From contig CH003275.1 of assembly GCA_000149265.1 (NCBI GenBank), positions 1,639,261 through 1,703,260 on the forward strand: a stretch of DNA of 64,000 nt. The letters are read 5' to 3'. The notes under the pieces were generated by a model. The model had not been told where the DNA came from. It ran no database searches and saw only the letters and a program-made list of their open reading frames with translations. The translations under genes and the position numbers were made by a program. This DNA is from Ciona savignyi. Its lineage: Eukaryota; Chordata; Ascidiacea; Phlebobranchia; Cionidae. Positions 46,447 through 57,974 of the stretch are shown here, in pieces (position 1 is the stretch's first letter; each line of letters opens with the position of its first letter).

Positions 46447-49400
46447 ATGTCTTGTCCTATGTTATGCAAACCGAGCATAAATATAAGTTGCCTAAAATGT
46501 GAGCTTGGTTCGACAAGCATACTCGGAAATGGGGCTTCTGGTACGACTTATAAAGCGTTTGAAGGTGTTTTTGGAGAAGTTGCCGCAAAAGTTCTCACTC
46601 TCGCACATGATGTAAATAAAAAAGGAGCCAAAGGTAATATATTTTTATACAGGTTATTATAGAACTTAAAGATGAAAATGAGTAGAAATATAAAATAGAA
46701 TATTCTTGTTTAAACGCTCCGCCCTGTTGTTTTTCTCCATAACCAAACCCTTGACGCTGGTTATGTGTTAACTCATGGCGGATTTTGGCATTTCATAAGT
46801 TGCATCGGCATTCTTTTTACACTACCAGCTACCTTGTTTTGATTTAATTTTATAAAACTCTCGGTCCATACTGCTGTTTTAAATTATGATGATATCAACC
46901 TTTTATTATAAACAACCTTTAGATACAACTAAATAAAACTAGAAAAAGTATCGACATTGTTTAAAACACTAAACCCGACTATCTACAAACCACCTTTTAT
47001 TTAATTTTTCTTGTATATTAATTAAACTCTTCTGATGAATGTGACTGTATCCTCGCACATTGGTAAAATAGCCCAAATTTATCCACAAACCCCGATCCAA
47101 GAAAATAGTTGGTTGATAACCCTTGACTGAATTCTTGTACATCGCCAAGACCTACCGTAAGCAAACATGGCCCAATATGAAACCTTGGCCATGTTGCTTA
47201 CCCCATAAGCAACATTAGAACCTACTGGTGGTTGTTTGCATCATGATAGGCAAGTCGCCAGTTATGGCTTCAAATAAATTATAACACCATGCTTTTAGCT
47301 GTACCTCATTTGGTTTATTTTTGTGTAAAACTCTCAGCCCACAGGTTCACATACAATGTCGCCACCGAATACTGATCATAGCTGTCGCAATATGAGACTT
47401 TCTGTTGTTGGCAGACATTTGTTTTATAAACACAACAAGTATTCATTGTTTTGTAAATTCATAAAATATTATCTCAAGATGGACTGCAAATTTTTAGTAT
47501 CTAAATTTAACAAGCATATCATACAACTTTTACCTCAAAAATATGTAAGGGTTTGTTCTCACATAGGTAATAGTCAGATTGGTTCACTTACATTGTCCGA
47601 TTACAAAAACTATTGAAGTGTATTGTATATGATTAAGTTATGCCTTTAATTTTTAGTAGAACCACGTAATCCCACCGGGTCTTTTATTTTGGCACACTGG
47701 ATGTTATCGACATGTTGCAAAAACAAATAGAGATGTCACCGCTAAATTATAATGTCACTGGTATCTTTGTGTGTCGCTTGCAATATGTGAGAAGCGGCTT
47801 GATCTCTTGGTCCGTCATTCTAAGAATAAAATAATTTTGGCCCCTGATTTAAAAGTGTGCCCACCCCTGATTAAGATGATATGTGCTGCTTTGTTTATAA
47901 ACACAACTGAGTATCTTCTAATTATGAACTTGACTGACTTTGGACCATAACATAACAACGTCTTGTTTCCTTTTTGTCTGCAGAAATTGATTTGCTTTCT
48001 CAAGTGCCAGCCAACTCGTTTCTTGTGCAGCTGCATGGCTGGTGCTGGTCTAATCCTGGTAATGCACAGTATCCAGTGATTCTTATGGAATATATGCATG
48101 GAGGGTCACTACATGACATCTTGTACAACGAACCATCACTTGAACTGCCACCATCATTTAAAAACAGGTAAAAATTTATTGATTTTTTTTGGTACATTTC
48201 TGTTTTGCTATTTGGTCGTAACTTATATATATTGATAAGACAAGCTGTTAATGTAATTTTTAAATTAAATATTATTCTATGCAGTTGTGTCCATGGGCAG
48301 GGCACCATATGAACACTAAGACTGCTTTTCAAACCTTTAGAAAAAATGGAAAATGAACTAAATTTCTCTATTGCTTTTTTTAAAGATTAATGAAAGAGTT
48401 TGCCGATGCATTGCGGTTCTTACATTCCAAATCATTCAACAAACATCCAATAGTTCATTGTGATTTAAAGGTAAATTACTGTTGATGTTTTAGACATACA
48501 TTTATTCCTTCCAAGATGTTTACTCAACAACCTTTTTAGGAAAGTTTTACAGGCATATTATGAGAACTGAATCCAATATTAGTAACTGCCAACTTGTTAA
48601 ATATGACTGTAGCATAAGCATAATACTTAAAAGCTAACTGTGCACACTAACAGTTTAAAAAGCTCACGTTATATTAAAAAATTACACAACTTTTTGCCAG
48701 TAGGTTTAACAAGCTTATTCAGAAATGAGAGTAAACAATTCATTTTTTAATATAGCCTCAAAATCTACTGCTTACAATGGAAATGCATCTAAAGATAAGT
48801 GACCTGGGTTCGGCATTCAGGTGTTCCACAGTTGAACTAAGGTTGAAGGGAGGAGAAGAACAGAGTCTCTACATTTCCAACAGATATTGTGCTCCAGAAC
48901 TATTTATAAGCAACCTCAATGAACTTCCTTCACCAGAAGTAAAAATGCTATTTATACCTGTTAATTTTGTATGGTAGTTAACTAAAGTAAAGCTATATGT
49001 ATATGACTTTGTTTTGTGTTTACTGATATGTTGTCTAACAGATTGATCTAGTGGTTTAGTGCGTCGCCTTTCAACCAAAGGGTTGCAGTTACGAAATTGG
49101 TCGCTAGCTAGTCAGTTGTGTACTTGGGCTAGGCACTTAACGGACATTGCCTGAACCCACGGATTAATGGGTTTTACTAAATTGAAGGAACATGTGAATG
49201 GACACAAGGTAATCCGATGATCGCCCGTGTGTTAACCCCTTGGTTTTCTCATCCACGGGTGTAAACATGAATATCCTATCCTATCCCTATCCTATGTCAG
49301 ATTTGCAGTATTGGCTATTAGAATGGCATTAACATGATTGTGGTAAGAAAATTACTGTATCAGCGACTTGATCAACGTAACAACGTGAAAAATTACTTTT

Positions 49401-52400
49401 GATGATTTTTTGCCCAATTAGGGGAATTCGCCTTTATTGTCATCATGCTTCCACTCTTACCAAAATTATTTCTAAATTATCATCAGTAGTTATTTGATAC
49501 AAATGACGGCTACTTCTTACCAGGTGGATATATACAGTGCAGCCATCATTTTATGGGAGGCTATGGTAAGGGAGGAACCCTACAAATACGTGATCAACGA
49601 TGAATTTATAAAGCAAGCGGTGTTGGCTAACAACAGACCAAAGTTGGACGAAGCATTTCTCACTAAGAAAGGCCTTTCTGCTGAACAGGTTACATACTTG
49701 TGATATTGTGTACTTGGGAAAATGATGTTTATATTTTTCTGTAGGAGAATTTAGGTAAATTCTATAGAATGGGAAAAAAACTCTATAGAATGACGTATGG
49801 GAAAACTATATTAGTTATAGAAACGTATTTTATCAGAATATTCTATGCATATTTGGGTTGCGGGTACAATTGCTTGTGTTGTGTGATGCTTAGTAAGGGA
49901 GGCAACATGGTCTATGAGATAGGGTCGAAAGGTCATGACCTAACAAGTGTGAAATTCTTTATCCTCACCGTTTTCAGCACGATTTAAGCATTTTTTATAA
50001 AGTGGATTCCAATAAATTTGTTAAAAAGTTTAAATTTAGTTATAGTTACATCTAATAATTTTGTGCACTGTTTCTGAATAGGTCATCATGCACATGCAAG
50101 TAGTTGTGTATGCTGAAGAAAGTATTTTAAAGTGGAACTGAAGTCAATTTTAAGAATATCTTAATAAATGGAAAAAAATACGCTGATTTTAAAAATCAAA
50201 TCAGTTTCTTCCAATATTTTTTGGTTAAAGAGTTATGAGCATATATGCATTTTATTTTATGTTAGGGGATTTCCCGTATTACGTCACTGGCGTTGTTGAG
50301 ATTTCGAGCCTATATGCATTGTATACAATCATGTGTCAGTTTAGAGGTGAATTAGTAACAGAAGCGCCTACACGAGCGTTGTAACTTGTATTTTCGTTTT
50401 TATTATGGAGACTTAGCATAACACTTGTCATATAGTCTTACTGAACCAATGTACATGGTGACAGCTTACTTTAAGCGCGGTCATTAAGGCCTGCACGGTC
50501 CTGGACTGGACCTAAGCTGAATGCTGAGGTATCCAGGTCTCGTATTTAAATGACTTTAGAATAATAAGTCTTAGCAATTTATATCATAAATAATAAAAGT
50601 GAAAACAGAACAAGAAAACTATAACAGAATGCATTAAACTGTAACTGCCAGCAATTTATAGAAATAAACCAGCCATTAGGAAAAGGCTAGACCAGCGGTT
50701 CCCAAACTGGGCGCCGCGGCGCCCTGGGGAGCCGCGGCGCCCTGGGGAGCCGCGAGACTTTGCCAGAGGCGCCGCGAAAGCATTCGAAAGTTGCTGCATT
50801 TATTGTTTTTTTACAAAAATAACAGTACACGTGTGTTACACCAGTAAAACGTTAGTTGGAGATGTTTGAGCCTGGTGTGCAACCCCACACACTGGCATAC
50901 AGCATTCGTTTGATTTGTAAAATCCATTGTTCGGTGTTATCTGCCACTATTTGCTCACTAACATGGCATTGTTTTTGAATAATGGTTTGTCAAATAACTG
51001 CTTTACATTAATTGACTGTTCGTCACTTTAGTAGTTTAGTCACCTTTAGTGAATAGTTTTAAAGAGTTTAAATGGTTATCCAAATGCATGCTATAGTACA
51101 ATACATGCAGTTTGGAAATTTTGGCTTTATGAGGGAGCCGCAAGGTTTAATAAGTTTTCAAAAGGCGCCGCCAACAAAAAAAGTTTGGGAACCGCTGGGC
51201 TATACTATGCGGTGGGAAAAGCCTATTTCTTTCATGGTTTACCTTGGCTGTTTGTATAATGTTTTGCTGTTGTGTATGTGGTGCATTTAATGTCTGCTGT
51301 TATTGAAACTGAGCATTAGCCTACTGGTTGAGTATACCACTTATTGCAAAAACCCAGTTAATCCACAGTTGAGTAGCTGATGTGTAGTCTGACAATAAGT
51401 ACACAGCAAGCACTCAGATAAGTAAGTGAAGAATATATATAATAGATCTTTACTTAACTACCCAAATAAGTTAATAAGAATATACCACATTTCTAATTTA
51501 GTTCTTTTTATTAGATATTGTAAAATGCCTAAAGTTAAGCCACTGAGAAGGAAGAAAGAGTGATTGGAGTATATTGTTTCCTATTACAGCACACGAAATT
51601 CCAATCCACCTGTGCTCTTCCATCGATTTCCTCACAACGACAAAAAACGGTTGAAGCAATGGATACAACAATGCAAGCGTTCTAAACTACCTGGAAAAAG
51701 AACCGCAGTGTGTAGTGCACATATTTGTGACAAGGATTATCATAGTAAAATTGTATTTGACTCCAATGGAGTAGCCAAGATGATGAAAACAAACCACTTG
51801 GTGAAAAATACAGTTCCAACAATTTTAAATTTTTTTGATTATGATTTTAAACATAGTGATCAACCCAGTACATCAAATGCAACTTCAAGAACTTCTTTAT
51901 CCAAGCAAATAATTGAAAAATAAGGGCTTTTAGTAATGCAAGTCCAGTCTGGCATTATTTTGTGCACAAATGCATGTACATTCATGCAGCATAAACATTC
52001 TTGCGGTGTGTCCATAAGAATACAGTTTTTGCAACGGCACCAAGTCATGTCAATAGGTAATGTTTCTAAATAAACATTTTCTTCTATGGGGCTTGCATCT
52101 TCAAAGATACTTTCAGACGTTTTCCTTGGTTCAAACGCACATGACTAAATTTGTGTTGTTTTATTGTGTACAATAAAACTTCTTTCATCCATGCCAGAAT
52201 GCTGAAAACTGTCATCCATTTTAGTGTTACAACATTAACTTAAATTTACTCTAGAAATGAAGAAAACAAAAGAAATTTGTTAAAACTTCTATGCATATGT
52301 ATACCAAATCTCTCACACTCTCAGTTTGTAGCCTAAGGGTTGATTACAACATTGCTAGTCTACGTTGCAGATTATGGCTATATATTGAAAAGCAACAATC

Positions 52401-55400
52401 ATGAAAGAAATAGGCTGTTCCCACTGCATAGTCTGATCTTTGATTGATAGCTGGTTTATTTCTATAAATTGCTGGCAGTTACAGTTTACTGCCTCCTGTT
52501 CTAGTTTTCTTGTTCTGTCTTCACTTCTATGATTTATGACATAAATTGCTAAGACTTATTATTCTAAAGTCATTTAAATACGAGACCTGTATACCTCAGC
52601 ATTCAGCTTAGGTCCAGGATCGTGCAGGCCTGAATGAGCGCGCTTAAGGTAAGCTGTCACGCGGGTACATTGGTTCAGTTAGGCTATATGACAAGTGTTA
52701 TGCTAAGTCTTAATAAAAAAACGAAAATACAACGCTTCTGCAGGCGCTTATGTTACTAATTCACCTCTAAACTGGCACATGATTGTATACAATGCATATA
52801 GGCACGAAATCTCAACAACGTCAGTGACGTAATACGGGAAATCCCCTAACATAAAATAAAATACATATTTGCTCATAACTCTTTAACAAAACAATATTGG
52901 AAGAAACTGATTTGATTTTTGAAATCAGCGTATTTTTTTCCATTTATTAAGATATTCTTAAAATTGACTTCAGTTCCCCTTTAAAAGAGTTGATTTTGAC
53001 CAACCCTATAACGGTATCTCATATCAATTGGGTGAAGCTATGAAAATTGTGTAATGCTTGAAAAACTGTATTGCTAAGCATGAACCTAAAACTATTACCT
53101 GTATGTAAAATACAGATTTTGTTATAGACTACCTCCTTAAAAGCAGTTTGTCCCCAAGCATGGCATGCGACGCCCAGTGAAAGACCAAGTGCTGAAGGGT
53201 TTGTCCAACTAATTGAAACTCATTTTCCATTTTCACAAGAACAAGCATTCCGTGAGGTATTTTAATGTGTAAAACAGTTATGCCAATAATAATTAAACTT
53301 ATTTATTATAACCCAAAGTGTTGGGGATTAGGTTATTTTCTCTGATTATAAGATATCCACTCAAAAATATTTCTTTAATACAATGATATGGTCAGATAAA
53401 TTTAAAAAAGGAATGATGTATTTTAGTGAAATTATGTCATTTATAATATTAATAACTTAGGGATCATGCTTTTGATCCAGTTGCTGAAGCTTTTACTTCA
53501 TGCTATGTTAAACATTATTTTATACATAATGCACTTGGTTGGATCTGGTTCTGTGATATTCCCTGCCCAAGGCGCAACCTTGGCACTTTCCCAACATCAT
53601 AGACAAACAGGAGTTATTATGATCTGTATTTTAAATTATTTTAATTACTTACAGGCTTCGAAAATTGCTATAACACTGCTGTCTAAAAACCCACTGTCAA
53701 CTCGAACAGCTACTGAGCCACTGTCGAAATTGATCAAGCAAAATATGGAAATGCTGTCCAACAACAACCCATCACAATGCTCTGTTTCCGTTCAGCCTAT
53801 TAGCCATTCAACCTTGGAAAATGAAACCAAACCGAAATTCATTGATGATGAAGATGATTATGCTGCTTTTGTGACAAAGCCCAAAGAATTTTACATATCA
53901 AGTGATTTCAGTATAAACAACCATGCCGGCATTCAAGCTAGTCCTGAAGATCAGTCTGCGCAATCTACCATTCAAAACGAGAACCAAAATGTGAAGAAAT
54001 TTTGCGATCTTGATGGTAATGGAGGTAGAAAGGTCAGCTTGGATCTTAAAATAAATGATATTTTTTATCATATTAAAAGAAAAAATGATGGTGAACAAGG
54101 TGCTGTATCAAGACCAGATGTTTTGTTTGATTCTTCTTACCCTGTTAAAGAAGCACCTAGAACAAACTTTTATTGTTCTATGCATCCAAGAATTACACGC
54201 TCGCAACCTACTATGCCAATTAGTCCTGCTATTTCTTTTCCACCAGTGTGTGTGGATTGTACACTTCAGAAAATGTTTCAACCTTCCGGACAGTTTAACA
54301 GCAACAGCGACATCAGTTTCTCGCCTCCAAGAAGAGTTGTATTTGATCAAGATACAGCTGCTGTCAACTCATCTCGTTGGGATGGATTTCCAGATCGCCA
54401 GCGCCCGAGAAGCCACAGCATCGAATATAGACACCCATATTCGTTTCCTACAAGTCCAATTTTAACTCCACCAAACCAAACCAAAGAAAGACATGTTTTA
54501 AACTTTTCACATGTTTTAAACCATAGAAGAGGTCGGCCTGTTGTTCAAAGTTCAAATAGAAACCGTGAACAACGAGCAATGTCTGATTCAAGAGATAACT
54601 TATACAGGCAGTCGACTCCATTTTATTCCGGAAGTTTCCATACCTCATCAACAGGGGATTCTATCTATGCTTCCAATATCGCAATGAATGAGGTGGATGG
54701 AGGTTTGAATGGGTACAGACATGGCTACGCAGAGCCCATCTATGAGAATTATAGTTCTTTGCCCAGGAGACTTCCAATGCACTTGCAAAGAGGTGCTCCA
54801 TTAAACAACACATTCCATGGTGCTTATCCCAGCTATATGTATGAGGACAATCAACGGAGACCTCAACAGAACAACCAAATGAGACCTCAACAAGACGCTC
54901 CAGTTTATGAGAATCTGGTATGAAAATGTAATTTCAATTTCCTAACCTTTTTTTTAATTTCTTTCTTTTTTACCTTGTGTCCATGGTTCTACTGCTATTG
55001 TGGTATGTTAAATTTGATGAAGATGTTGGTATAGTTTTCTATAGGCCTGATCATAATTCATTGGGCTGGACCCAGGTAACATTTGTTAGGTGAGTAGCCC
55101 AAGTGCACAGACCAACTAGTTGACTGGCTTTGATGTTACCCCCTTTAGCTAACAATTTCCAGTTTTAGCTAAAAAAAATAAATAAAAACTCCATAATAAT
55201 GACATCCTGTAAGTCTTGCATCAAAGATGAATTACTGGGTAGAACTAAAAAAGGACACTTTTTTTTTTATCACAACACCACGTTATAAATTTAGCAACTC
55301 TATTTTGTCCAATGCTTGGGATGTTAAGTATTAACACATATAATACTTAACTTAGATAAAATTTGAGCAAATTGGCTCAGAAGATTTTTAAACAACCCTT

Positions 55401-56174
55401 TTTTTAGGTGCCTAATACTGAAAAATTGCCACAAATCTTGATTCTGGGTGCTAAAAAAGTTGGGAAACATTCTTTCTGCAACTTGCACAAAAGAATCACA
55501 TTTAGAAAGAAAATTAAGGTGACTAGCCATATGCCACATTAGTTTATTAAAAATGACAATTAAAACGGCAAAAAGCTTGGCAGTTTGGTGCATCGCCCTT
55601 TCAGCCAATAGGTTGCAGGATAACTCTTACATATTTTTTCGTTTATGGAAATAATACATGAATATCCTTTTTTTTCTAAGTTTGTCAAATCAATTTCCCT
55701 TAGATACATATGTAATTACGTATCTTATTTTAAACTTTAACCTCTCTGATTGATTATTTGATACTTCCAACACATATTTATATATTTTAATTGTAAATGC
55801 CTGAACAGGGGGAGCCTTACAAGGAATTAAACCTCCACTTTGAGAAGAATTATTTGTTTGCATCATTAATGATCGATGTTGTCATTTTGTGTTTTGCATC
55901 TGACATTAAAAAATCTCTGACTGAGGTAGAATCCACCTGGAAAAGATTCCAACTTAAGCTATCAGGTGTGCCGGTGCTAGTTGTGATGACCAGAGCTGAA
56001 AAGCAGAAGGTATCCAATGATAAGATGTATAGGAGGGGAAAACAGTATTCTGGAAGCATCGGAGCAAAATTTTGTTCAATTTCCTCTGACAACGAGAGTG
56101 ATGTCGAGCGTGTTTTCGATTTAGCATACAAGGAGGCTATGAAATTCACTAGTCGATGGGATATTCACGTTTAA
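46447..56174 (+). CDS. RIPK/TKL-like protein kinase fused to a degenerate Ras/Rho-like GTPase domain
   Basis: Nine exons: 46447-46633, 47984-48167, 48386-48470, 48756-48938, 49524-49688, 53128-53256, 53655-54917, 55408-55518, 55809-56174 (stop TAA). All phases agree; 890 aa. Residues about 22-305 form a kinase domain: G-loop LGNGASG, AAKV Lys, alphaC Glu in EIDLL, VHCDLKPQNLLL (HRD variant HCD), DLG in place of DFG, RYCAPEL, DIYSAAIILWEA, and WHATPSERPSA. Lysine, HCD Asp, Asn and DLG Asp are all present, so activity is possible. Residues 312-732 are one low-complexity exon rich in Asn, Ser, Pro, Arg and Gln with YENL/YENY motifs. Residues 733-890 resemble a small GTPase: ILILGAKKVGKHS (P-loop with His for Ser/Thr), DVVILCFASDIKKSL, VPVLVVMTRAEKQ (G4 region, NKxD lost) and AKFCSISS (G5 region). 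It lacks a recognisable DxxGQ switch II. The family name is inferred from kinase motifs only. Confidence 0.82.
47540..47700 (-). mobile_element. Decayed SINE fragment in a kinase-gene intron
   Basis: GAAGTGTATTGTATATGATTA and TTTAGTAGAACCACGTAATC match the middle of the minus-strand SINE. Head and tail are unrecognisable. Confidence 0.45.
49037..49300 (+). mobile_element. SINE in the kinase gene
   Basis: Plus-strand copy: head TAGTGGTTTAGTGCGTCGCC, core GTGTACTTGGGCTAGGCACT, tail CATGAATATCCTATCCTATC. A 45-bp internal deletion removes the CAATAGCTCC segment. Between the activation-loop exon (48756) and the DIYSAA exon (49524). Confidence 0.84.
50693..51197. mobile_element. hAT-type MITE, copy 2, nested in the Kolobok-like left arm
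   Basis: Same family as 11755-12244: ends CAGCGGTTCCCAAACTGGGC and, reversed, CAGCGGTTCCCAAACTTTTT. Target octamers GGCTAGAC (50685-50692) and GGCTATAC (51198-51205) differ at one base. A 19-bp GC-rich segment near the left end (GGCGCCCTGGGGAGCCGC) is duplicated relative to copy 1. The undisturbed target is visible in the opposite arm at about 52425-52437. Confidence 0.9.
51526..51923 (+). pseudogene. THAP-domain fragment, transposon-derived, degraded
   Basis: From 51564 the frame reads a THAP-type zinc-finger core: PVLFHRFPHND, LKQWIQQCKR, AVCSAHI, and LVKNTVPTIL (the AVPTIF-like motif). The second ligand pair (Cys..His) is intact, but the first Cys pair that should precede RNSNPP is replaced by SYYS. 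The natural start (ATGCCTAAAGTTAAGCC at 51526) runs into TGA at 51562, so the gene is broken at least there. Total readable length is 119 codons with no transposase part. Confidence 0.75.
53655..54917 (+). CDS. 421-codon low-complexity linker exon of the kinase gene
   Basis: Entered in phase 0 after TTACTTACAG and left at CTG|GTATGA. It codes for a disordered-looking Ser/Asn/Pro/Arg/Gln-rich chain with YENY, YENL, EPIYENYSSLPRR and RPQQNNQMRPQQ near the end, i.e. candidate SH2/PTB-type Tyr motifs and an Arg-Pro-Gln repeat. If the donor is not used, translation stops two codons later (Val, TGA at 54921-54923), giving a kinase isoform without the GTPase part. Confidence 0.85.
55408..56174 (+). 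CDS. Degenerate small-GTPase-like C-terminal domain (two exons)
   Basis: Exon 55408-55518 gives KLPQILILGAKKVGKHSF, a beta1-P-loop pattern GxxxxGK followed by His instead of Ser/Thr. Exon 55809-56174 gives IDVVILCFASD (beta4), KRFQLKLSGVPVLVVMTRAE (alpha3-beta5), GAKFCSISSDNESDVERVFDLAYKEAM (beta6, SA-like loop, alpha5). Order and spacing follow Rho/Ras proteins (ICFS, P.ILVGTK, ECSAL..GLK.VFDEAI), but the switch I/II part is compressed to about 30 residues. Nucleotide binding is doubtful. Confidence 0.7.
55575..55670 (+). mobile_element. Internally deleted SINE remnant
   Basis: GCAGTTTGGTGCATCGCCCT and CCAATAGGTTGCAGG (head) are followed at once by tail-like ATACATGAATATCC. Core and 3' module are missing. 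It lies in the intron between the two GTPase-like exons. Confidence 0.55.
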
Positions 56175-57149
56175 TTGAGACATTCAGATTTGACTGATTT
56201 CTTAAGACTTCTTTTGTTTACAACAAATTGATTAATGGTATTGCTGACAACAATTTATTAATGTTTTAACCACCATTCGGTGTAGTTGTGTTTATGAGCA
56301 ATACTCCATGTGTGGATTTCTATTATGAAATGGCCAACACATGCTTATCGTCAGATGAATTAGTTTGGCATTTTATTTAATGCAAATTATCATTCAATCA
56401 TTTTATGGAATTTTAAATGATAATGTGTTCTATGCCATGTATTGTTTGTATGGTACAGTTGACAAATGCCTCTTTTGTATTAAATCTGTATTTTTGTATT
56501 AGTAATATTGCAAAATACAATATAACGTAATTTACTTTTTAAAACAATCAATGTGTTTAAATTTTTATGAATGTAAGTTCCAAATGTATTGGGCATATTA
56601 GTGCCTTTATTTATATCGTTCAAAAAGTGTGCTTATCCAAAGTTCTGAACAAACCCAATATAATTTATTTCCTTTTTGAACTGTGTTCTGAAATTACACA
56701 TTTTTGCACTCTGTAAAACTTTTACTTGCAGCAATATTTTGCTCTTATAGATTTAAATAATAATAATACATTTTGTAAAACTTTTTTTCATGCAGTAGTG
56801 TGTTTGCCAACTTAAATTATTTTTCTATGTGTTTTACTTGGTTTCTGAATCATTGTGTGTACTGCCGCTTTCATATATCCTTTTGTTGCAGCACCGTTTC
56901 TGTAAGAATTATCCTATATAATCAGAACTAACACTGTTTCATTGGTAACTAACATTGTTTTGTGTCATGAGTAAAGTGAATTTTGTTCTATAAAGTTAAA
57001 GTGTGTAATATAATCTAGCCACTTTTATTTCAATTATGTTGGTATGCTGAAACCTCACAAAAGATCTCCGCTATACTCACCTGAGACTGGCCTAAAGTTA
57101 GCTTTCTGCATACCAATTTTCTTTAGCTTGAATTAAGAATTAAGGACTT

Positions 57150-57400
57150 TAGAATAGGATAAGATATCCATGTGTATCCCCATGAATGGGAAAACTCAAG
57201 GGGGTTAACACACGGGCAATCGTCAGACCACATCGCGCCCACCGTCGGGTTACCGGAGCTAGGATAGGATATTCATGTTTATCCCCGTGATTGGGAAAAC
57301 CTAGGGGGTTATCACCCGGGCAATCGTCAGATCACCTCGCGCCCATCGTCGGGTTACCGGAGCTATTGCAGAGTGTTGTATATGATAGACACGTCCCTTA
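57150..57400 (-). mobile_element. Two tandem SINE 3' modules
   Basis: Two head-less copies in the same orientation, 57150-57258 and 57259-57400, each with its own GGATA-type tail (TAGAATAGGATAAGATATCC, CTAGGATAGGATATTCATGT). The junction falls inside GGAGCT|AGGATAGG. The second copy stops after TAGACACGTCCCTTA. Confidence 0.82.
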
Positions 57401-57974
57401 CGGTTGATTTAGGCCAGTCTTGCGACTCTCAAAAATATGCTTTACTTGTTCTAAATAAAATAACTGACTGTCACAAAAATACAAATTAAATCAATTCGGC
57501 CATATGACGGTACTAATAGGTATACGGTAACCAAGTTTAAAATACAAAAAGTCCCCGGTAAACTGACAAAGGTTTTTAAAATCGTAACGCTTGGGCAAGC
57601 AGGGAAATTCCCTGCGTAACCGCAACAACGGCTTTAATAAACATTGCAGACTCGGGTATTATATTTACAATGTGCTAACGATAACAGGAATTTTAGTTGC
57701 TGCATACATTTTTTGGATAGGCAGTTATTGCAGTTTTTGATGGATGCCTAAATCATAGACTAATGCCTGTAAGTAAGTTCACACTTGAAGTATACAATGT
57801 ACACCAGACATAGATATGCAAAGTTACTTCATGTATGAAAGGGTAGCTTAGTAGCAATGGATCAGAATTAAAAAGGAGTACAATATAATTGCAAACATTT
57901 TTTCTATATACACACTATGAAACTAATGAACACTTATAAAAAATTCTAGTTAAAGAACCAACTGGAAACCTCCA

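Larger units (their letters stand above)
50131..52980. mobile_element. Kolobok-like DNA transposon remnant with long inverted repeats, TTAA flanks
   Basis: Left end AGTGGAACTGAAGTCAATTT, right end (reversed) AGGGGAACTGAAGTCAATTT, flanked by TTAA at 50127-50130 and 52981-52984. The inverted repeats run from 50131 to about 51240 (interrupted by an hAT MITE at 50693-51197) and from 52980 back to about 52395, i.e. about 590 bp each, roughly 90% alike. The middle carries a THAP-domain fragment. TTAA targets, 5'-AG ends and a THAP domain together point to the Kolobok superfamily; piggyBac also uses TTAA but lacks THAP. No DDE transposase ORF is visible, so it is non-autonomous. It lies in the kinase intron between exons 49524-49688 and 53128-53256. 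Confidence 0.78.

Noticed and set aside
50082..50099. 18-nt microexon encoding VIMHMQ in the kinase gene, just before the transposon
   Set aside because: It has an AG/GT frame and phase 0, but the kinase domain aligns without it (GLSAEQ joined to TTSLKAVCPQAW) and the donor GTAGTT is weak. Kept only as a remote possibility.
53466..53654. Extending the kinase linker exon upstream to the ATG at 53466
   Set aside because: The stretch is hydrophobic and T-rich, and a clear TTACTTACAG acceptor at 53654 joins in phase with the preceding kinase exon.
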